From Synergistaceae bacterium (GTDB lineage Bacteria; Synergistota; Synergistia; Synergistales; Aminobacteriaceae): a stretch of 11,089 bases of DNA. Made by a program: the position numbers and the translations under genes. The notes under the pieces are model-generated. The model had not been told where the DNA came from. It saw only the letters and a list, made by a program, of their open reading frames with translations, and did no database searches. Positions within the stretch are counted from its first letter, which is position 1. Each line of letters begins with the position of its first letter. The stretch spans positions 1-11,089 of the forward strand of contig JAITPZ010000025.1 in assembly GCA_031289165.1 (NCBI GenBank), in the 5' to 3' direction. Positions 1 through 5,819 of this stretch are shown in pieces.

Positions 1-1104
1 CTCCGGATTATCCTCGAACCAAGCCAAAAGCCCCTCGTAAACGAAGGAATCCACCGCGCCCCTGACCTCGCTGTTGCCCAGCCGGGTCTTCGTCTGTCCC
101 TCGAACTGCGGATTGGCCATCTTGACGGAAACGATGCAGGTCAGCCCCTCCTTGAGGTCGTCTCCGGAGAGGTTGTCGTCCTTGTCCTTCAGGATTTTAT
201 TGCTGCGCGCGACCTCGTTGACGGCGCGCGTCATGGCGGTGCGAAGTCCTGAAACGTGCGTTCCTCCTTCGATGGTGTGAATGAGGTTGGCGAAGGAAAA
301 AATACGCTCCAGATAGCTGTCGTTGTACTGAAAACCCACGTCCACGGCGACTCCGTCCCTCTCCCCCGACAGGATGACCGGGTTCGGGAAAAGCGCGTTT
401 TTGCCGCGATCGAGGTACTCGACGAAGGCCTTTATGCCCCCCTCGAAGCAGTAATCCTTCTTCTCGCCGGTCCGTCGGTCGTCGATGGAAATGTGCAGTC
501 CCGGGGTCAGAAAGGCCAGCTCGCGCAGACGGCTTTTCAGCGTATCCAGCGAGTGCTTGACCTCCTCGAATATGGTGGTGTCGGGCATGTAACGGATCTC
601 CGTCCCTCTCCAGTCGACGGGAATGGCAGGAGAAAGCTCCGTGACGGGGATCCCGCGCTCGAAACGCTGAGAACGCTCCAGTCCGTCGCGCGCTATCGTC
701 ACCTCCAGCCACTCGGACAGGGCGTTGACCACGGAGACGCCGACGCCGTGGAGTCCTCCCGATACCTTGTAGGCGCTTCCATCGAATTTACCCCCGGCGT
801 GCAGAACCGTCAGGACGACCTCGCTGGTGGGACGTCCGTTGAAGGGATGCGGGTCCGTGGGAATGCCGCGCCCGTTATCCCTGACCGATATGCTCTCGTC
901 CGTGTTGATCACGACATCGATTCGGTCGCAATAGCCCCCGATGGCCTCGTCCACCGCATTATCCACGATCTCGTAGACCAGATGATGCAATCCCCGACTG
1001 CCGGTGTCGCCAATGTACATGCCCGGCCGTTTGCGCACGGCGGTGAGCCCCTCCAGAACCTGTATGTTTCCGGCGTTGTAGCCGGATGCGACGCTGTCGA
1101 TCAT
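1..1104 (-). CDS. gyrB: DNA gyrase subunit B, N-terminal 368 codons (3' end beyond window)
   Basis: Encodes the ATPase subunit of type II topoisomerase gyrase, which drives negative supercoiling with GyrA. The reading frame is open from the ATG at 1104 to the left edge, exactly 368 codons. Visible GHKL ATPase elements are EIVDNAVDEA (catalytic Glu45, Mg-binding Asn49), DNGRGIPTD (75-83) and GGLHGVGVSVVNAL. The transducer domain carries the QTK loop (Gln337, Lys339), matching Gln335/Lys337 of E. coli GyrB almost residue for residue. The N-terminal stretch with RKRPGMYIGD is typical of GyrB. A strong Shine-Dalgarno (AGGGAGGA) sits just before the ATG, which fixes the start. The TOPRIM and C-terminal domains lie outside the window. 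ParE is the main alternative, but the motif pattern and numbering favour GyrB. The gene is divergent from the mgl operon. Confidence 0.95.
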   Translation of the reverse strand, partial: MIDSVASGYNAGNIQVLEGLTAVRKRPGMYIGDTGSRGLHHLVYEIVDNAVDEAIGGYCDRIDVVINTDESISVRDNGRGIPTDPHPFNGRPTSEVVLTVLHAGGKFDGSAYKVSGGLHGVGVSVVNALSEWLEVTIARDGLERSQRFERGIPVTELSPAIPVDWRGTEIRYMPDTTIFEEVKHSLDTLKSRLRELAFLTPGLHISIDDRRTGEKKDYCFEGGIKAFVEYLDRGKNALFPNPVILSGERDGVAVDVGFQYNDSYLERIFSFANLIHTIEGGTHVSGLRTAMTRAVNEVARSNKILKDKDDNLSGDDLKEGLTCIVSVKMANPQFEGQTKTRLGNSEVRGAVDSFVYEGLLAWFEDNPE

Positions 1105-1246
1105 GCCGTTCCTCCCTGTATTGCCGCCCACATAAAACTGAGACGATCGCTTTTGCGCGGGCGTCCTTTTCGAATAGTTTTCGCAGAAAATATTCATGCG
1201 GCACACACACGCACCACAGCGCGTCTGTATCCGCCGCAACCGCTTA

Positions 1247-1252
1247 ATTATA
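1247..1252 (-). promoter_or_regulatory. Candidate extended -10 promoter of gyrB
   Basis: On the minus strand the sequence reads TGATATAAT: a perfect TATAAT hexamer preceded by the extended -10 TGN element. No good -35 box lies 16-18 bp upstream, which extended -10 promoters tolerate. The predicted transcript start near 1240 would give gyrB a leader of about 135 nt. This is motif-based only. Confidence 0.5.
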
Positions 1253-1310
1253 TCAGTTTTCGCAGTTCGAAAGGTTAAGGTTATGGAGGTGTCGTGAGAA
1301 AAGGACACGT

Positions 1311-1607
1311 ATGGAGAAAAATTTTGGAGATTCCATGTATATGACTGCAGGGTCGTTTCAGACCGAGGATTCTTCCGTTTGTATCGACTGCATGGGAACG
1401 AATGCTTATGAGAACAACTTTGAGTATACAGGGATCGGCGAGAGGGCGGGCGTTCGATTTTTAAACCTGACGCCTGGCCGCTCGGCAACCTTGAGCACAT
1501 ACCTTATTTATTCAAAATCTTACGGGAAACCCGAGCCGCTTCGCGAGGACGTCGACGGGCCGCGCGGGAGCGTCTGCGACGGTGAAATAATCGGGGCTTT
1601 GGATTGA
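1311..1607 (+). CDS. Doubtful hypothetical ORF, 98 aa
   Basis: Starts at an ATG with a plausible AAAGGA ribosome site 5-6 nt upstream and ends in the TGA that overlaps the -35 box of the mgl promoter. I recognise no family. The protein has no clear hydrophobic segment, repeat or motif. Its Cys/Tyr/Asn-rich first half and Arg/Gly/Asp-rich second half do not look like one conserved domain. The local base composition is lower in GC than the flanking genes. It could be a real small protein, the remnant of a decayed gene, or chance. Another short frame with a better Shine-Dalgarno (GTG at 1294, stop at 1342-1344) overlaps its start, which adds to the doubt. Confidence 0.2.
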   Translation: MEKNFGDSMYMTAGSFQTEDSSVCIDCMGTNAYENNFEYTGIGERAGVRFLNLTPGRSATLSTYLIYSKSYGKPEPLREDVDGPRGSVCDGEIIGALD

Positions 1608-1632
1608 CACGCGGCGAAAAGTGGGGAATACT
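1604..1632 (+). promoter_or_regulatory. Sigma-70 type promoter for the mgl operon
   Basis: A perfect -35 hexamer TTGACA (1604-1609) is followed by a 17-bp spacer and a -10 hexamer AATACT (1627-1632, 4 of 6 consensus bases). The predicted start near 1639 leaves an 83-nt leader before mglB. An alternative -10, TATCAT (1633-1638), is a better hexamer but lies 23 bp from the -35. The weak -10 and an overlapping inverted repeat (1625-1650) would suit a regulated sugar promoter. Confidence 0.55.
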
Positions 1633-1650
1633 TATCATTATGTAAATTCC
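1625..1650 (+). promoter_or_regulatory. Possible operator: GGAAT-N16-ATTCC inverted repeat
   Basis: Five-base arms GGAAT (1625-1629) and ATTCC (1646-1650) form an inverted repeat with partial symmetry inside. It covers the -10 box and the predicted transcript start of the mgl promoter, a position suited to repressor binding. The arms are short and the regulator is unknown, so chance is a real possibility. Confidence 0.25.
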
Positions 1651-1721
1651 GAACAGCGCGGCACTGTCAGCCGGGGGCCGGGTGGCGCGGGTTCAAATTC
1701 AAATTAACGGGAGGTAGTATC

Positions 1722-2732
1722 GTGAAGATCCGCAGGGTGCAGTTCGTGTGTTTTGTCGTGCTTTTGGGCCTGGCTCTGTCGTTTGTCGCGCTTTCTTCGG
1801 CGTTGGCCGCGCAGCCGAACATCGGTGTTCTCATCTATAAATACGATGACACCTACATTTCCACGGTGCGTAACGCGCTGAACAACGCTCTTTCCGGTAA
1901 GGCGTCCGTAAGCATGCAGGACGGCAAGGGCGATCAGGCCACGCAGAACGACCAGCTCGACGTCATGATCGAGAAGAAGGTGGACGGATTTATCGTCAAC
2001 ATGGTCGACGCTCAGGCGGCGGCGGGTATTCTGGAAAAAATCAGAGAAGCGAACATCCCCGTCGTATTCTTCAACCGCGAGCCGGATCTGAACGTGTTTA
2101 AAATTTACGACAGGGCGTGCTTTATCGGGACCAACGCCGTCGACGCGGGGAAGATGCAGGGCGACATCATCGCCCGGCTCTGGAGCCAGCACCCCGAATA
2201 CGACCTCAACAGGGACGGCAGGTGCCAGTACGTCCTCTTCAAAGGAGAGCCCGACAACCCCGAGGCCATCGCCAGAAGCGAGTGGAGCGTCAAACAGGCC
2301 GTGACGAACGGCGTCAACATGGAGCAGATCGGTCAGACATTCGTCTGCAACTGGGACACCGCGCTGGCCCAGCAGGCCATGGAATCCGCGCTGGCCGCCA
2401 ACGAGGGGAAAATCGAACTGGTCATCGCCAATAACGACTCCATGGCTATGGGCGCCGTTGCCGCGCTGTCCAACGTGGGCTACAACCTCGAGGGCGGTAA
2501 TAAATTCATCCCCGTCGTCGGCGTGGACGCCACAGACCAGGCCGTGGACGCCATCAACAGGGGCATCATGAGCGCCACGGTCAAACAGGACGGCACGGCG
2601 ATGGGGGATGCGGTGTCGGCGGTCATCCTGAACATGATCGCGGGAAAAGCGCCGCTCGAGGGAACCACCTGTCAGTTCGACGGCAGCGGCATCGCGGTTC
2701 GCATTCCCTACGCCCCTTACGTGGGGAAATAA
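1722..2732 (+). CDS. mglB: Galactose/glucose-type periplasmic sugar-binding protein MglB
   Basis: This is the substrate-capturing component of the Mgl ABC importer, 336 aa against 332 in E. coli. The GTG start is set by GGGAGGT 7 nt upstream. Residues 1-30 form a type I signal peptide (basic KIRR, hydrophobic core, cleavage near ALA-A) with no lipobox, so the mature protein should be free in the periplasm. Features of the family include KYDD at residues 40-43, a calcium-binding loop DLNRDGRCQ (161-169) with the partner Glu232, the stacking Trp211, and Asn238 and Asp269. By my alignment, sugar contacts equivalent to E. coli Asp14, Asn91, Arg158, Trp183, Asn211 and Asp236 are kept. Phe16, His152, Asp154 and Asn256 are replaced by Tyr45, Asn179, Glu181 and Gln289. 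The family call is firm. The exact sugar is not. It is first in the operon, as is usual for the abundant binding protein. Confidence 0.93.
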   Translation: MKIRRVQFVCFVVLLGLALSFVALSSALAAQPNIGVLIYKYDDTYISTVRNALNNALSGKASVSMQDGKGDQATQNDQLDVMIEKKVDGFIVNMVDAQAAAGILEKIREANIPVVFFNREPDLNVFKIYDRACFIGTNAVDAGKMQGDIIARLWSQHPEYDLNRDGRCQYVLFKGEPDNPEAIARSEWSVKQAVTNGVNMEQIGQTFVCNWDTALAQQAMESALAANEGKIELVIANNDSMAMGAVAALSNVGYNLEGGNKFIPVVGVDATDQAVDAINRGIMSATVKQDGTAMGDAVSAVILNMIAGKAPLEGTTCQFDGSGIAVRIPYAPYVGK

Positions 2733-2737
2733 ATTCG

Positions 2738-2771
2738 AGCGGGTTCGGGGAGAAGAGGCTCCTGACCCGCT
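2738..2771 (+). other. Stem-loop between mglB and mglA
   Basis: AGCGGGTT (2738-2745) pairs with GACCCGCT (2764-2771). After one mismatch, GGGG (2747-2750) pairs with CTCC (2759-2762) including one G-U, leaving the 8-nt loop AGAAGAGG. No U-tract follows, so it is not a standard terminator. Such hairpins after binding-protein genes often protect the upstream mRNA and raise binding-protein output over the membrane components. The loop is also the best Shine-Dalgarno-like sequence ahead of mglA. Confidence 0.6.
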
Positions 2772-2783
2772 TCCAAAAATCCG

Positions 2784-4283
2784 ATGAGCGAAAACCCTTT
2801 TCTTTTGGAAATGAGTGGAGTGGATAAGTCCTTCCCCGGAGTCAAGGCGCTGGATCAGGCTCGTTTGCGGCTTCGGCCGGGAACGGTTCACGCTCTTATG
2901 GGTGAAAATGGAGCCGGCAAGTCGACGCTCATGAAGTGCCTCTTCGGCATTTATCGTCCGGATGCGGGCGAAATTCTCTTTTCGGGGCGCCCGATCCGTT
3001 TCAGCGGCCCGAGAGACGCCATGGAGAGCGGTGTTTCCATGGTCCATCAGGAGCTCAACCAGGTCCTGAAGCGCAGCGTCATGGAAAACCTCTGGCTGGG
3101 GAGGTTCCCCAAACGCTTCGGGCTGGTGAGCCACCGCGTCATGCAGGCCCAAACCCGCGCCATCTTCGACGAACTGGGAATCGATATCGATCCCCGCGTC
3201 CTCGTCGGCAAACTGAGCGTCTCCCAGAGACAGATGGTGGAGATCGCCAGGGCTGTCTCCTGGAAGGCCAGAATCCTGGTTCTGGACGAGCCCACCAGCT
3301 CCCTGACCCACGAGGAGGTGGAGCGCCTCTTCGGGATCATCGACCGGCTCCGCGCCGACGGGGTCGGCATCGTCTACATTTCCCACAGGATGGAGGAAAT
3401 TCTCCGGATATCGGACGAGGTCACCGTCATGCGCGACGGACGCTGGATCGCCACCGAGCCGGCCGCCGCGCTCACCGTCGACAGAATCATCAGCATGATG
3501 GTGGGACGCGACCTTACGCGGCGTTTCCCCCCGAAGAACAACATTCCCGGCGAGGAGCTTCTGGCCGTCGAGAACCTGACGGGAATGTACATGCCCACCT
3601 GCCGCGACGTGAGCTTCGTCCTGCGAAGGGGCGAAATCCTCGGGATCGCCGGCCTGGTGGGGAGCCGCCGCACCGAGCTTCTGGAGACCCTCTTCGGCAT
3701 CGCCAGGCACGCGAAGGGGTCGATCCGGAAGGATCAGCGTCCCGTCAACAACCGAAGCTCCTCCGAGGCCATCAGAAACGGGTTCGCCATGCTCACCGAG
3801 GAGCGCCGGGCCACCGGCATCTTCGGGGGGCTGGACATAACCTTCAACTCGATTATCGCCAACATTCAGAGCTATAAAAGGTACGGGCTGCTGTCCGGCA
3901 AAAAAATGCGGACCGACACCCGGTGGGTCATCGACAGCATGAGGGTCAAAACACCCTCCCATAAGACCCACATTCGCAATCTCTCCGGGGGGAACCAGCA
4001 GAAGGTGATCATCGGCCGCTGGCTTCTGACGAGGCCCGACGTCCTTTTGCTGGACGAGCCCACCCGCGGGATCGACGTGGGGGCGAAGGCCGAAATTTAT
4101 CAGCTGATCATCGACCTGGCCGCGGAGGGCAAGGGCATCGTCGTCGTCTCCTCGGAGATGCCGGAACTTTTGGGCATCTGCGACCGCATCATGGTCATGT
4201 CGGGCGGACGGATGGCCGGAATGCTGGACAGGACGGAGGCCACACAGGAGAAAATCATGCGCCTGGCCGCCAAATACGCGTGA
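2784..4283 (+). CDS. mglA: Sugar ABC transporter ATP-binding protein MglA (tandem ATPase)
   Basis: This is the cytoplasmic energy-coupling subunit of the Mgl importer, 499 aa, with two fused ABC domains as in MglA/RbsA/XylG. Domain 1 has Walker A GENGAGKST (40-48), a degenerate signature LSVSQRQ (144-150), Walker B with Asp168/Glu169, and the switch His201. Domain 2 lacks the Walker A lysine (GLVGSRRTEL) and has Ser instead of His at the switch (VVVSSEMPEL). It keeps the signature LSGGNQQ (400-406) and Walker B Asp424/Glu425. This asymmetry is normal for the family and leaves one fully competent ATP site, formed by domain 1 Walker motifs with the domain 2 signature. The start aligns well with family N-termini (LLEMSGVDKSFPGVKAL), yet no clear Shine-Dalgarno lies within 15 nt. 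An internal ATG at 2811 is possible but would cut conserved residues. It lies 51 bp after mglB. Confidence 0.95.
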   Translation: MSENPFLLEMSGVDKSFPGVKALDQARLRLRPGTVHALMGENGAGKSTLMKCLFGIYRPDAGEILFSGRPIRFSGPRDAMESGVSMVHQELNQVLKRSVMENLWLGRFPKRFGLVSHRVMQAQTRAIFDELGIDIDPRVLVGKLSVSQRQMVEIARAVSWKARILVLDEPTSSLTHEEVERLFGIIDRLRADGVGIVYISHRMEEILRISDEVTVMRDGRWIATEPAAALTVDRIISMMVGRDLTRRFPPKNNIPGEELLAVENLTGMYMPTCRDVSFVLRRGEILGIAGLVGSRRTELLETLFGIARHAKGSIRKDQRPVNNRSSSEAIRNGFAMLTEERRATGIFGGLDITFNSIIANIQSYKRYGLLSGKKMRTDTRWVIDSMRVKTPSHKTHIRNLSGGNQQKVIIGRWLLTRPDVLLLDEPTRGIDVGAKAEIYQLIIDLAAEGKGIVVVSSEMPELLGICDRIMVMSGGRMAGMLDRTEATQEKIMRLAAKYA

Positions 4284-4304
4284 GGGAGAGGAAGAGAAAA
4301 ATCG

Positions 4305-5375
4305 ATGAGTGAATCGATGGAAAAATCTCTGAAAAGTACGGGCGAAAACTCCGGGCCGGAGGAAACGCTCTGGTCGAAATGGAAAGAGTGGCTGCTGAAC
4401 TATTCCCTTTACATCATACTGGGCGTACTGGTCATCGGGGTGGTGGCGGCGGAACCAAGTTTCCTCTCCTTCTCCAACCTCAGTAAAATTATGGCCCAGG
4501 CCTCCACCCGCGGCATTCTCGCTCTCGGAGTGGCGGGCATGATCGTCTACACCGGCACCGATCTTTCGGCGGGCCGCATTCTGGGTTTTTGCGCGGCGAT
4601 ATCGGCGTCGCTGCTCCAGAGCGTCACCTACGCCTCGCGGATGTACCCCGGCATCACCGAGCCCCTGCCGCTGATCGTTCCGCTGCTTCTGAGCATCGTC
4701 GCGGGCATGGTTTTCTGTTCCGTCAACGCCTTCGGCTTCGCCGTCCTGAGGATGCACCCCTTCATCATCTCTCTGGGGACGCAGCTCATCGCCTACGGAA
4801 GCCTGTGCCTCTACATCGACAGCCAGGCCAGCGGCGCTCAGCCCCTGGCCAGCCTGGACCCCCGCTACATCGGCGTCGTCAACGGCTCCTTCGATCTGGG
4901 CTTCATGAACCTGCCCTACCTGGTCGTATACCTGATCCTGTGCGCGCTGGCCATGTGGGTGATCTGGAACAAGACGACGCTGGGCAAAAACATGTTCGCA
5001 ATCGGCGGGAACCCCGAGGCGGCGGCTGTTTCGGGGGTTAACCTGTCCCGTAACATCTTCGGCGTCTACCTCGTGGCGGGCGCGCTCTACGGCATCGCCG
5101 CGTTTCTGGAAGCGGGGAGGGTCCAGAGCGTGACCACGTCCACCGGCCTCAACTACGACCTCGACGCCATAAGCGCCTGCGTCATCGGCGGAGTTTCCTT
5201 CACCGGCGGCGTCGGCACCATCCCCGGAGTCCTGATAGGCGTCACCATCCTGCAGGTCATCAACTACAGCCTCTACTACCTGGGGGTCAACGCGTACCTT
5301 CAGTACATCATCAAGGGCCTTATCATCATCATGGCCGTCGCCATCGATGTCCGAAAATATATCGCCAAAAAGTAA
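4305..5375 (+). CDS. mglC: Sugar ABC transporter permease MglC
   Basis: This is the membrane channel of the Mgl importer, 356 aa, about 20 residues longer than the E. coli protein because of a polar N-terminal extension (1-28). About eight to ten hydrophobic segments follow, the first around 31-50. Family hallmarks are GTDLSAGR after the second membrane segment and the cytoplasmic coupling loop GNPEAAAVSGVNLSRN, which contacts the ATPase. SFTGGVGTIPGVLIG near the C-terminus is also typical of the ribose/galactose permease family. The start lies 21 bp after mglA with a GAGGAAGAG ribosome site, so the two genes are clearly co-transcribed. The specificity is set by MglB rather than by this subunit. 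I am confident of the family and less sure that the sugar is galactose. Confidence 0.95.
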   Translation: MSESMEKSLKSTGENSGPEETLWSKWKEWLLNYSLYIILGVLVIGVVAAEPSFLSFSNLSKIMAQASTRGILALGVAGMIVYTGTDLSAGRILGFCAAISASLLQSVTYASRMYPGITEPLPLIVPLLLSIVAGMVFCSVNAFGFAVLRMHPFIISLGTQLIAYGSLCLYIDSQASGAQPLASLDPRYIGVVNGSFDLGFMNLPYLVVYLILCALAMWVIWNKTTLGKNMFAIGGNPEAAAVSGVNLSRNIFGVYLVAGALYGIAAFLEAGRVQSVTTSTGLNYDLDAISACVIGGVSFTGGVGTIPGVLIGVTILQVINYSLYYLGVNAYLQYIIKGLIIIMAVAIDVRKYIAKK

Positions 5376-5388
5376 CGAAGAAGATAAA

Positions 5389-5709
5389 ATGCTTTCCCCG
5401 GAAGATTTTACCCGGCGACTGGCCGTTATCGAAGCCCGGGAGCGGGAGCTGGATAAAAGAGAAAAAGCGGCGCAGGCCAAAGGTTTACGCCATAATCTCT
5501 ACGAGCGTGTAACGGTGTCCGTCCGCACGCTGGACGTTGTTATTGTTGTGTGTGCCCTGCTGATCCTGATCCTCGTGATCGCGGGGGTTATGCAGGGACG
5601 CTCAAAAACAAAGTTGACTTCCGGCACGCCGGGGGAGGCGGGTTTCGCTGATCCGTTTGTCGTGATTGCGGCTAAAGAAAAAATGAAGGAATGGTTGAGC
5701 CAGGGGTGA
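5389..5709 (+). CDS. Small coiled-coil and single-pass membrane protein, unknown function
   Basis: I do not recognise this protein. From the ATG at 5389 it is 106 aa. Residues 5-31 are charged and heptad-like (RRLAVIEARERELDKREKAA), consistent with a short coiled coil. A basic/amphipathic patch follows (34-47), then one strong membrane span (about 48-68, VVIVVCALLILILVIAGV) and a C-terminal tail of about 38 residues ending in an Ala/Lys-rich helix. There is no signal cleavage site. The start was chosen for the GAAGAAG ribosome site 5 nt upstream. An in-frame ATG at 5347, overlapping mglC by 29 bp, would give 120 aa but has no Shine-Dalgarno. It follows mglC by 13 bp, so it belongs to the transport operon. 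It may be an accessory or regulatory partner of the permease, but nothing in the sequence proves this. Confidence 0.75.
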   Translation: MLSPEDFTRRLAVIEARERELDKREKAAQAKGLRHNLYERVTVSVRTLDVVIVVCALLILILVIAGVMQGRSKTKLTSGTPGEAGFADPFVVIAAKEKMKEWLSQG

Positions 5710-5781
5710 CGCCATTCTGCAATGCCATAATCGAGGGTCGCGGAGAACTGACAGGGGAGATCGGCGACAACGAAAGACAGG

Positions 5782-5805
5782 TATGATATGTGGAATTTTA
5801 AATTC
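5782..5805 (+). promoter_or_regulatory. Possible weak promoter and operator ahead of the dehydrogenase gene
   Basis: A -10 like TATGAT (5782-5787) is followed at the predicted transcript start by the 13-nt palindrome GAATTTTAAATTC (5793-5805), which is perfect around one central T and ends just before the ribosome site. There is no acceptable -35 box at 16-18 bp, so expression from here would need an activator. The gene may also be read from the mgl promoter, since no terminator is seen between 5710 and 5816. Confidence 0.3.
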
Positions 5806-5819
5806 GGGAGGAAATCGTG

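Larger units (their letters stand above)
1105..1721. other. Divergent gyrB / mglB intergenic region
   Basis: This 617-bp stretch has no confidently recognised gene. It holds the gyrB Shine-Dalgarno and extended -10 promoter on the minus strand. On the plus strand it holds a GGAGG at 1284-1288 followed by a 16-codon reading frame from a GTG at 1294, the doubtful ORF at 1311-1607, and the mgl promoter with its 83-nt leader. It also shows a GC-rich patch around 1671-1690 and a small TTCAAAT-type direct repeat around 1691-1705. I see no tRNA, transposase or regulator gene in it. Confidence 0.7.

Noticed and set aside
256..1278. Plus-strand frame of 340 codons across gyrB
   Set aside because: The minus strand encodes an unmistakable GyrB over the same bases, with ATPase motifs in order.
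1686..1706. GGTTCAAATTC resembling a tRNA T-loop, considered as a tRNA or attachment-site remnant
   Set aside because: The flanking bases do not form the T-stem, and no acceptor, anticodon or D arm is present.
2784..4283. Missing Walker A lysine and switch histidine in the second half of MglA, considered as gene decay
   Set aside because: The same asymmetry is normal in MglA/RbsA-type tandem ATPases; one composite ATP site stays complete.
1704..5480. Antisense open frame of 1258 codons opposite mglB, mglA and mglC
   Set aside because: It spans three well-identified genes on the other strand, has no recognisable domain, is rich in Asp/His/Arg/Gly, and is what strong GC bias at third codon positions produces in an antisense frame.
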